In this document: piece by piece, positions 7,682 through 12,884 of the stretch
Numbering within the stretch: position 1 is the stretch's first letter
How the letters are laid out: every line of letters begins with the position of its first letter
Assembly: GCA_045594025.1 (NCBI GenBank)
Contig: JAZNXS010000008.1
Span: 1-12,884 of the forward strand
Length of the DNA stretch: 12,884 nucleotides
Reading direction: 5' to 3'
Source of the DNA: Scatosoma sp045594025
GTDB lineage: Bacteria; Bacillota; Clostridia; Christensenellales; Borkfalkiaceae
Notes under the pieces: generated by a model
What the model saw: the letters and a program-made list of their open reading frames with translations, nothing else
Databases searched by the model: none
Told to the model about the DNA's origin: nothing
Position numbers and translations under genes: made by a program

Positions 7682-8998
7682 ATGGCAAAAGAAGTTCTTG
7701 TCGTAGGGGGCGGACTCGCCGGGAGCGAGGCGGCGTATTATCTTGCCCGTCACGGAATTAAAACGACGTTGGTGGAGATGAAGCCGAAAAAGTTTACCCC
7801 TGCGCACGAAAGTGAAAATTATGGGGAGTTGGTATGTTCCAACTCCCTAAAAAGCAATGACGTCTATGCCAACGCGTGCGGGCTGTTAAAGGAAGAAATG
7901 CGTATCCTGGGCTCGATGATAATCGAGGCGGCAGACGCAACGAAAGTACCTGCAGGCGCGGCTTTGGCGGTGGATAGAGAGCGTTTCTCCGCGTATATCA
8001 CGGAAAAGCTGAAAACCTGTGATAACCTTAGCTTGGTCTCCGAGGAGGTTATAACTATACCCGATACGGAAAAGGACGGGGGTAGGTATGTGATTATTGC
8101 AACAGGCCCGTTGACGTCAGACGCGCTCAGCGCGGATATTTTGCGTTTATTTGGCGGCGGACTGCATTTCTATGATGCGTCTGCGCCTATCGTGTCGGCG
8201 GAAAGCGTGGATATGACGTGCGCCTTTACGGGGGATCGCTACGGAAAGGGTACGGGGGATTATATCAACTGCCCCATGACGAAAGAGGAATATTACAATT
8301 TCGTGGACGAATTGCTGGCGGCGGAGCGCGCGCATTTGCATGCGTTTGAAAAAGGAGAAATTTTTGAAGGCTGTATGCCCATCGAGGTTATGGCTTCGCG
8401 CGGAAGGGATACTTTGCGCTACGGTACGTTAAAACCTGTAGGGCTTGCAGATGAAGATGGGAAGCGCCCGTATGCCGTGTTACAGCTTCGTAAAGAAAAC
8501 GAGGCAGGGACGGCGTATAATCTGGTCGGCTTTCAAACGAATTTGAAATTTCCCGAACAAAAGCGAGTGTTTTCTATGATTCCTGCGCTGAAAAATGCAG
8601 ACTTTTTGCGTTACGGCGTAATGCATAGAAATACGTACATTCAGTCTCCCGATGTTTTGAATCGTGATTTTTCGGTTAAGAATAATCGTAGGCTCTTTTT
8701 CGCAGGGCAAATCACGGGTGTTGAGGGATATGTGGAAAGCGCGGCAAGCGGCTTGCTTGCAGCCATCCATATTGCAGATGAAATTCTTGGACGAGGCACC
8801 CATGTCTTTGATGAAAAAACGGTGTGCGGCGCTTTGGAAACGCATATTTCCACGCCAACCAAGGATTTTCAGCCCATGAATGCGAATTTTGGGATTTTAG
8901 CGCCCATGCCCACGCGTATCCGTGATAAAAAGGAACGCTATAAGGCGCTGGCGGAAAGGGCATTGACCTCGGTAAAAGAGCTCGCGGAAACTTTATAA
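7682..8998 (+). CDS. trmFO: tRNA (uracil-54-C5)-methyltransferase, folate/FAD-dependent
   Basis: TrmFO makes 5-methyluridine (ribothymidine) at position 54 of the tRNA T-loop, using methylenetetrahydrofolate as carbon donor and FAD as reductant. It is the usual enzyme for this step in Bacillota. The 438-residue length is typical. The FAD-binding dinucleotide fold is at the N-terminus (VLVVGGGLAGSEAA, 5-18). C52 in VCSNSLKS and C231 in EGCMPIEVMASRGRDTLRYG correspond to the two functional cysteines known for the family. GQITGVEGYVESAASG (342-357) is the C-terminal FAD-contact motif. The start at 7682 is chosen because MAKEVLVVGGG is the family N-terminus and GAGGAG (7666-7671), inside the topA end, lies ten bases upstream. 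In Bacillus xerC (codV) follows; here hslV follows directly, 14 bases on. Confidence 0.96.
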   Translation: MAKEVLVVGGGLAGSEAAYYLARHGIKTTLVEMKPKKFTPAHESENYGELVCSNSLKSNDVYANACGLLKEEMRILGSMIIEAADATKVPAGAALAVDRERFSAYITEKLKTCDNLSLVSEEVITIPDTEKDGGRYVIIATGPLTSDALSADILRLFGGGLHFYDASAPIVSAESVDMTCAFTGDRYGKGTGDYINCPMTKEEYYNFVDELLAAERAHLHAFEKGEIFEGCMPIEVMASRGRDTLRYGTLKPVGLADEDGKRPYAVLQLRKENEAGTAYNLVGFQTNLKFPEQKRVFSMIPALKNADFLRYGVMHRNTYIQSPDVLNRDFSVKNNRRLFFAGQITGVEGYVESAASGLLAAIHIADEILGRGTHVFDEKTVCGALETHISTPTKDFQPMNANFGILAPMPTRIRDKKERYKALAERALTSVKELAETL

Positions 8999-9012
8999 GG
9001 AAGGAAAAGAAT

Positions 9013-9615
9013 ATGGAATTTAGAGGTACGACCATTTGCGCGGTAAAGCGTGGCGGCGTGACGGCGATTGCCGGCGACGGACAGGTTACCATGGGCGAAT
9101 CGGTTATTTTTAAAAACACGGCGATAAAAGTACGCCGCATTTTCGGCGGTAAAGTCATTTTAGGGTTTGCAGGCTCGGTCACGGACGCATTCGCGCTCAC
9201 TGAGCGTTTTGAAGGCATGCTGAATAAATTCGGCGGTAATTTAATGCGTTCTGCGGTGGAACTTGCAGAGCTTTGGAGAAGTGACAAGATCGGCAGAAAG
9301 TTAGACGCGATGATGATCACGGCAGATGAAAACACCTTGCTTGTGCTTTCGGGTACAGGGGAAGTAATTGAGCCTGACGAAGGAGTTTGCGCCATCGGTA
9401 GCGGCGGCAATTACGCGTTGGCTGCAGCGAGGGCGCTGTACAAAGAAACCGATTACGATCCCGAAACGATTGCAAAAAAAGCGTTGAAGATCGCCTCGGA
9501 AATCTGCGTGTTCACCAATGATAATATTCGTTGCGAGGTGGTGGGGAAAGATTCGGTAAACACGGACATGCCTACTGCAAAAGCGAAAAAAACAGCAAAA
9601 AAGGAGGATGACTGA
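9013..9615 (+). CDS. hslV: ATP-dependent protease subunit HslV (ClpQ) with a lysine-rich tail
   Basis: HslV forms the double-ring proteolytic chamber of the HslUV protease, an N-terminal-nucleophile enzyme in the cytoplasm. The sequence MEFRGTTICAV implies removal of a five-residue leader, exposing T6 as the catalytic threonine. Bacillus ClpQ uses a serine there. GDGQVT (21-26), K39 in the IKVRRIFGGKV stretch, GFAGSVTDAF (51-60) and GSGGNYALAAARAL (129-142) are family motifs. The family usually ends near residue 178; here about 20 further residues follow, rich in Lys, Ala and Asp (tail TAKAKKTAKKEDD). The DNA encoding this tail also holds the ribosome-binding site of hslU, whose ATG comes one base after the hslV stop. 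AAGGAAGGA (8997-9005) precedes the hslV start. The catalytic assignment is confident; whether the tail has a role is unknown. Confidence 0.95.
   Translation: MEFRGTTICAVKRGGVTAIAGDGQVTMGESVIFKNTAIKVRRIFGGKVILGFAGSVTDAFALTERFEGMLNKFGGNLMRSAVELAELWRSDKIGRKLDAMMITADENTLLVLSGTGEVIEPDEGVCAIGSGGNYALAAARALYKETDYDPETIAKKALKIASEICVFTNDNIRCEVVGKDSVNTDMPTAKAKKTAKKEDD
9601..9607 (+). promoter_or_regulatory. Ribosome-binding site that sets the hslU start
   Basis: AAGGAGG lies inside the last codons of hslV. An in-frame ATG at 9608 touches it and would leave no spacing. The ATG at 9617 is nine bases away, and the family N-terminus (MDLSPKQIV) begins there, so 9617 is preferred. Confidence 0.85.
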
Positions 9616-9616
9616 T

Positions 9617-10927
9617 ATGGATTTATCCCCTAAACAGATCGTATATAGATTAGACAAGTATATCATCGGGCAAAGCGAAGCGAAAAAGGCGGTGGCGATT
9701 GCGCTGAGAAACCGTTACAGAAGGGCGCAGCTCCCCCCTGAAATTCGCGAGGAAATCACGCCGAAAAACATTATTATGAAAGGTCCTACGGGCGTCGGTA
9801 AAACGGAGATCGCCAGACGACTTGCAAAGTTGGTGAAAGCCCCCTTCGTTAAGGTGGAGGCGACGAAGTATACCGAGGTGGGCTACGTTGGTAAGGACGT
9901 TGAGGGCATGATCCGTGACTTAGCGGAGTGCGCTTACAGACTTGTCAAAGCGGAAAAGGAAGAAGAAGTAAAATATCGCGCGACGTCGGCAGCTGAAAAA
10001 CGCCTTGTGCGTGTTTTGGCGGAGGCGAAAAAGGAAGAGAAGGGAGAGCTTGCAAAGGAAGTATTCGAGGCGAATCTCTTGGATGGATTGCGTAGCGGCG
10101 CGTACGATAATTTTATGGTGGAAATGGAAGTGGTGGACGTCCCTCAACAGCCCATGGAGCTTGCTCCTGGCGGCGCATCGATTTCCATCGGCAGTATTTT
10201 CGGGGATATGTTCCCTCCGAAAAAGAAAAAACGCCGTTTCACGGTGAAGGAAGCTTTCCAAATCGCGCTTGCGGAAGAATCGGAAAAACTCGTTGACGAG
10301 GACGCGATCAAATCGGAGGCGCTCTATCGCGCCGAAAACGACGGCATTGTATTCATCGACGAAATCGACAAAATTGCAGGCAAGGGCAATCACAACGGCG
10401 CGGACGTTTCCAGGGAAGGCGTGCAACGTGATATTCTGCCTATTGTAGAAGGTTCGACGGTGGTAACGAAATACGGCCCGATTAAGACGGATTTCATTCT
10501 CTTTATCGCGGCAGGTGCGTTTCACGTGGCGGCGATTGAGGATTTGATTCCCGAATTGCAGGGTAGATTCCCCGTTTCGGTGGAATTGCACAGCTTAACG
10601 AAAGAGGATTTTGTAAAAATTCTTACGGAAACGGAAAATTCGCTCACCTTCCAGTATGGGAAATTGCTTGGCGTGGACAACATTGATTTACAGTTTGACC
10701 AAGGTGCGATTGAGAGAATTGCAGAGGTTGCGGTAGAACTGAATTTGACCAGTGAAGACATCGGCGCAAGACGTTTGCATACGGTGATGGAATATCTTTT
10801 AGAGGACATTTCCTACAACGCAGGCGGCGATTATCCCACCTTCACCTTAAACATCGACAGAAAATACGTTGACGAGCATTTACAGAAGTTAACGGGGGAT
10901 CGTAACCTTAAAAAATACGTTCTGTAA
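9617..10927 (+). CDS. hslU: ATPase subunit HslU (ClpY) of the HslUV protease
   Basis: HslU is the hexameric AAA+ unfoldase that feeds proteins into HslV. The 436 residues show the family N-terminus LSPKQIVYRLDKYIIGQ, Walker A GPTGVGKT (56-63), the pore loop GYVG (89-92), Walker B IVFIDE (244-249), SREGVQRDILPIVEG (265-279), the arginine-bearing segment IPELQGRFPV (311-320) and sensor 2 GARRLHT (383-389). Residues from about 110 to 240 form the family-specific I-domain, charged and lower in conservation, with a KKKKRR patch at 202-207. The C-terminus DRNLKKYVL matches the tail that docks into HslV in characterised systems. The gene starts one base after the hslV stop, so the two subunits are translationally linked. 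Two stop codons stand in tandem (TAATAA). codY, which follows in Bacillus, is not present. A structured element begins immediately after the stop. Confidence 0.97.
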   Translation: MDLSPKQIVYRLDKYIIGQSEAKKAVAIALRNRYRRAQLPPEIREEITPKNIIMKGPTGVGKTEIARRLAKLVKAPFVKVEATKYTEVGYVGKDVEGMIRDLAECAYRLVKAEKEEEVKYRATSAAEKRLVRVLAEAKKEEKGELAKEVFEANLLDGLRSGAYDNFMVEMEVVDVPQQPMELAPGGASISIGSIFGDMFPPKKKKRRFTVKEAFQIALAEESEKLVDEDAIKSEALYRAENDGIVFIDEIDKIAGKGNHNGADVSREGVQRDILPIVEGSTVVTKYGPIKTDFILFIAAGAFHVAAIEDLIPELQGRFPVSVELHSLTKEDFVKILTETENSLTFQYGKLLGVDNIDLQFDQGAIERIAEVAVELNLTSEDIGARRLHTVMEYLLEDISYNAGGDYPTFTLNIDRKYVDEHLQKLTGDRNLKKYVL

Positions 10928-10928
10928 T

Positions 10929-11047
10929 AAAACGTATATATGCGGCGCAATACTGTGTCGTGGCTCCGTGTGTCTCAGTCGTGTACGGCTAGTACACTCC
11001 TATCGACATACTCGCCGCTTCTTGTCTTGCTTGCATCTCTACGTTTT
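10929..11047. repeat. Compact structured element bounded by an 8-bp inverted repeat
   Basis: AAAACGTA (10929-10936) at the left end is the exact reverse complement of TACGTTTT (11040-11047) at the right end. Inside, three further pairings nest in order: GCGGCG (10942-10947) with CGCCGC (11013-11018), TGTCG (10956-10960) with CGACA (11004-11008), and GTGTAC (10981-10986) with GTACAC (10992-10997) around the loop GGCTA. The result is a rod of about 119 bases with internal loops. It fills the space between hslU and hisS and differs in style from the flanking coding DNA. Symmetrical ends suggest either a dispersed non-autonomous repeat or a structured RNA on one strand. It does not show the T-box antiterminator motif that would be expected for a hisS leader. 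It also lacks the long T run of a normal terminator. Strand and function are not decidable from this copy. Confidence 0.5.
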
Positions 11048-11049
11048 AA

Positions 11050-11069
11050 GTTTCGTACAGTATCGAAAC
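11050..11069. repeat. Small inverted repeat upstream of hisS
   Basis: GTTTCG (11050-11055) and CGAAAC (11064-11069) form a 6-bp inverted repeat with an 8-base centre, 41 bases before the hisS start. It could be an operator or a minor hairpin. No confident promoter is visible beside it: CATATA at 11095-11100 is a poor -10 and too close to the ATG. Confidence 0.3.
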
Positions 11070-11110
11070 GATTTCATTTCATAACAAATAAAAACATATA
11101 GGAAAACAAT

Positions 11111-12361
11111 ATGATTAACATTCCCAAGGGCACGAAGGACGTTCTGCCCACAGATTCTTACAAATGGCAATACGTAGAAGGCATGGCGCGTGAGGTGTCG
11201 GAACTTTTCAACATCAAAGAAATCCGCACCCCTGTGTTTGAGCACACCGAGCTGTTCCAGCGTGGCGTTGGCGATACCACGGATATCGTCACGAAAGAAA
11301 TGTACACCTTTAAGGATAAGGGCGATCGTTCGATTACCTTGAAACCCGAAGGGACGGCAGGCGTAGCGCGTTCGTTTATCGAAAACGGTATGAATAGCGG
11401 CGTTTTGCCTACAAAAATGTACTATATCATTCCTGCGTTCCGCTACGAGCGTCCGCAGGCAGGTCGTCTTAGAGAATTTCACCAATTCGGTGTGGAAGTG
11501 TACGGCTCATCCAGCGCGCAAACGGATGCGGAAACCATTTTAACGGCGGATACGCTTTTGAAAAAGCTGGGTTTACAGATCAAGCTGTATATCAATTCGA
11601 TCGGCTGCCCCACTTGCAGAGCTGCATATAACAAAGCTTTGAAAGCGTTTTTCGAGCCTGTTCTTGGGGAACTTTGCGGCGATTGTAAAAACCGCTATGA
11701 AAAGAACCCCCTTCGTTTGTTGGATTGCAAAGAGGAAGGCTGTAAGAAGATCAACGTGAACGCGCCGAAGATTCTCGATTATCTTTGCGAGGATTGCAGT
11801 GCGCACTTTGAAGAGGTTAAGGCATGTCTTACACTTGCAGGCGTAGACTATGAAGTGGATGCTCGTATCGTGCGTGGGTTGGACTACTACACCCGTACCG
11901 TGTTTGAGTTCGTGTCCACTTCGATCGGGGCGCAGGGTACGGTATGCGCAGGCGGCAGATACGACGGACTCATCGAACAGCTTGGCGGTAAGCCCACCCC
12001 TGCGGTAGGGTTTGCAGCAGGGATCGAACGTTTGTTGATTGTTATGGAACAATCGGGGGTAACCATTCCCGAACCCTCTAAGCCTACCGTGTATATCGCA
12101 GGTATGGATCTCGACTGCCGTAAAAAGGCGTTCGAGTTGGCTTCGGCACTTCGCAGAGCCGGCGTGATTGCTGAAATCGATCACATGGACCGTTCGGTAA
12201 AGGCGCAGTTTAAATACGCGGATAAAATCGGCGCGAAGTACGTGGCGGTAATCGGCGGCAACGAGCTGGCGGAAGGCAAGGCAAACGTGAAATGTATGGC
12301 AACGGGCGAAAGCGAAAGCGTGGAATTTGCAGACATAGTTGCATATTTTCAAAATAAATAA
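11111..12361 (+). CDS. hisS: Histidine-tRNA ligase (HisRS)
   Basis: HisRS charges tRNA-His with histidine, using ATP; it is a class II synthetase acting as a cytoplasmic dimer. The 416 residues contain the N-terminal family motif PKGTKDVLP, class II motif 2 FRYERPQAGRLREFHQFGVE (110-129), the histidine-binding motif RGLDYYTRTVFEF (255-267), AGGRYDGL (280-287) and motif 3 GFAAGIERL (300-308). The C-terminal anticodon-binding domain begins near residue 325. Between motif 2 and the histidine motif is a cysteine-rich insert: C166/C169, C189/C192, C206/C211 and C226/C229. This arrangement suggests metal binding and resembles clostridial HisRS; that is inference. AGGA (11100-11103) lies seven bases before the ATG. 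No T-box leader is seen upstream. aspS, the usual follower in many Bacillota, is replaced by trxA. Confidence 0.96.
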   Translation: MINIPKGTKDVLPTDSYKWQYVEGMAREVSELFNIKEIRTPVFEHTELFQRGVGDTTDIVTKEMYTFKDKGDRSITLKPEGTAGVARSFIENGMNSGVLPTKMYYIIPAFRYERPQAGRLREFHQFGVEVYGSSSAQTDAETILTADTLLKKLGLQIKLYINSIGCPTCRAAYNKALKAFFEPVLGELCGDCKNRYEKNPLRLLDCKEEGCKKINVNAPKILDYLCEDCSAHFEEVKACLTLAGVDYEVDARIVRGLDYYTRTVFEFVSTSIGAQGTVCAGGRYDGLIEQLGGKPTPAVGFAAGIERLLIVMEQSGVTIPEPSKPTVYIAGMDLDCRKKAFELASALRRAGVIAEIDHMDRSVKAQFKYADKIGAKYVAVIGGNELAEGKANVKCMATGESESVEFADIVAYFQNK

Positions 12362-12389
12362 CAATACTAACACAAGGAAGGAAAAAAAG

Positions 12390-12713
12390 ATGGTTAAATA
12401 TGTAAATGCGGAAAATTTGGAAGAAATTATTTCCACGTCGGATAAGACGGTATTTTGTGATTTTTGGGCAACGTGGTGCGGCCCTTGCAGAATGCTTGCC
12501 CCCGTATTTGAGGAAGTTTCCGATAAGTACGAAGACAAAGCGGTGTTCGTGAAAATTGACGTGGACGAAGAAGATAGTGAAAAAGCGGCAATGAAGTACG
12601 GTATCACTTCGATTCCCAACGTAATCGCATTTAAAGGCGGTAAGCCCGTAGATAATAACCTCGGCTTTGTACCGCAGGCGGCGTTGGAAGCCTTTGTTGA
12701 AAAGAATTTATAA
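12390..12713 (+). CDS. trxA: Thioredoxin
   Basis: Thioredoxin is the small cytoplasmic dithiol protein that reduces disulfides in ribonucleotide reductase, peroxiredoxins and other targets, itself kept reduced by thioredoxin reductase. The 107-residue length is standard. The active site is W29-C30-G31-P32-C33 in FWATWCGPCRMLAP, the segment VKIDVDE (54-60) follows, and the cis-proline is P76 in GITSIPNVIAFKGG. The ATG at 12390 is chosen because AAGGAAGG (12374-12381) lies eight bases upstream and the protein then has the normal family N-terminus. The frame is open upstream to a TTG inside the end of hisS, which would add 17 unlike residues. It sits 28 bases after hisS and may share its transcript. 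A strong terminator follows. Confidence 0.96.
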   Translation: MVKYVNAENLEEIISTSDKTVFCDFWATWCGPCRMLAPVFEEVSDKYEDKAVFVKIDVDEEDSEKAAMKYGITSIPNVIAFKGGKPVDNNLGFVPQAALEAFVEKNL

Positions 12714-12721
12714 TAGGAAAT

Positions 12722-12750
12722 AAAAAGAGCCTTTTACAAGGCTCTTTTTT
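12722..12750 (+). terminator. Strong intrinsic terminator after trxA
   Basis: AGAGCCTT (12726-12733) pairs with AAGGCTCT (12738-12745) around the loop TTAC, and an A run before and a T run after extend the stem to 12 bp or more. The A/T symmetry means it could also act on the opposite strand. Confidence 0.95.
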
Positions 12751-12764
12751 ATTGTATAAAGAAT

Positions 12765-12785
12765 ACCCCGCGTTAGACGCGGGGT
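12765..12785. repeat. Perfect GC-rich hairpin, candidate transposase-binding palindrome
   Basis: ACCCCGCGT (12765-12773) and ACGCGGGGT (12777-12785) form a perfect 9-bp stem with the three-base loop TAG. No T run follows, so it is not an ordinary terminator. A short hairpin near the tip is what TnpA of IS200/IS605 elements recognises. Confidence 0.75.
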
Positions 12786-12810
12786 TCAGAAAATGTTAAA
12801 CATATAATTC

Positions 12811-12839
12811 TTGAAAATAGAAACTCCTTTCGGTATAAT
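12811..12839 (+). promoter_or_regulatory. Near-consensus sigma-A promoter at the right edge
   Basis: TTGAAA (12811-12816) and TATAAT (12834-12839) are separated by 17 bases. The -10 is perfect and the -35 has five of six consensus bases. It points out of the window, toward the presumed transposase gene. Confidence 0.85.
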
Positions 12840-12871
12840 AAATTGAGGTCTGCAAACCCAAAATAAAAACC

Positions 12872-12880
12872 AAAAGGAGG
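12872..12880 (+). promoter_or_regulatory. Strong ribosome-binding site for a gene starting just beyond the window
   Basis: AAAAGGAGG lies four bases from the window end, about 33 bases after the promoter. A start codon within the next few bases outside the window is expected. Confidence 0.75.
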
Positions 12881-12884
12881 ACAT

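Larger units (their letters stand above)
12753..12884 (+). mobile_element. Probable left end of an IS200/IS605-type insertion sequence, cut by the window edge
   Basis: Directly after the trxA terminator comes a GC-rich hairpin (12765-12785), then a near-consensus promoter (12811-12839), a short leader with the inverted pair GGTCTG/CAAACC (12847-12858), and AAAAGGAGG four bases before the window ends. No native gene needs this arrangement here. It matches what I know of the left ends of IS200/IS605 elements in clostridia: a subterminal palindrome bound by the single-stranded-DNA transposase TnpA, followed by the tnpA promoter and leader. Such elements have no terminal inverted repeats, so the exact left tip cannot be fixed; 12753 is an estimate. 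The transposase gene itself is outside the window, so this call is inference from layout. Confidence 0.62.

Noticed and set aside
9608..9616. Upstream ATG start for hslU.
   Set aside because: It touches the AAGGAGG site with no spacing; the ATG at 9617 has nine bases and the family N-terminus.
9920..10591. A 223-codon minus-strand frame opposite hslU.
   Set aside because: It is a shadow of conserved hslU codons with a composition unlike a real protein.
10989..11036. A 15-codon minus-strand frame inside the same element.
   Set aside because: It is very short, lacks a ribosome-binding site and promoter, and is explained by the same repeat.
10940..11101. A 53-codon + strand frame starting with ATG and running through the structured element.
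   Set aside because: It has no ribosome-binding site, its composition follows the palindromic element rather than a protein, and it runs almost to the hisS start. It is best seen as a by-product of the element.
10928..11110. T-box leader for hisS.
   Set aside because: There is no antiterminator motif of the GGTGG type and no terminator with a T run before hisS.
11573..12619. A long open minus-strand frame (348 codons) opposite hisS and trxA.
   Set aside because: The + strand genes are full-length, highly conserved families; the minus frame has no family resemblance or ribosome-binding site and crosses two genes.
1..12884. CRISPR arrays, tRNA or rRNA genes, toxin-antitoxin pairs or defence islands.
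   Set aside because: No regularly spaced repeats, tRNA-like folds or matching gene pairs were seen; the region is core housekeeping.

Overview
The window reads as a chromosomal core region of a low-to-moderate-GC Bacillota, most likely an uncultured clostridial lineage. The basis is gene order and protein type. An rplS end is followed further on by dprA-topA-trmFO-hslV-hslU, the order known from Bacillus and relatives. Shine-Dalgarno sites are strong, TrmFO is the folate/FAD-type enzyme, and HisRS carries the cysteine-rich insert seen in clostridia. The exact lineage is inference.

Layout, all genes on the + strand. Positions 1-234 hold the 3' end of rplS, closed by a hairpin-plus-T terminator (259-296). 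Positions 297-584 contain no gene; they hold a parS-like palindrome, a second terminator with no ORF in front of it (439-468), and a good sigma-A-type promoter (490-518). That promoter serves a 648-aa membrane protein that looks like a GT-C (GT39/PMT-like) glycosyltransferase with an unusual N-terminal extracytoplasmic domain. A hairpin (2539-2570) then separates it from a tightly packed seven-gene run: yifB, a DUF1294 membrane protein, dprA, topA, trmFO, hslV, hslU (2589-10927). Most gaps in this run are 1-14 bases, so it is probably one operon.

The run joins DNA processing (YifB/ComM-like ATPase, DprA, topoisomerase I), tRNA methylation (TrmFO) and regulated proteolysis (the HslVU pair). 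Compared with Bacillus, xerC (codV) is missing between trmFO and hslV, and codY is missing after hslU.

After hslU comes a 183-base gap with a compact, strongly self-complementary element bounded by an 8-bp inverted repeat (10929-11047). Then come hisS, trxA and a strong terminator (12722-12750). The last ~130 bases look like the left end of an IS200/IS605-type insertion sequence: a GC-rich hairpin, a near-consensus promoter and a strong ribosome-binding site, with the transposase gene lying past the window edge.

I found no clear new multi-gene system. The items most worth a second look are the structured element at 10929-11047, the N-terminal domain of the glycosyltransferase, the divergent DprA and the lysine-rich HslV tail.
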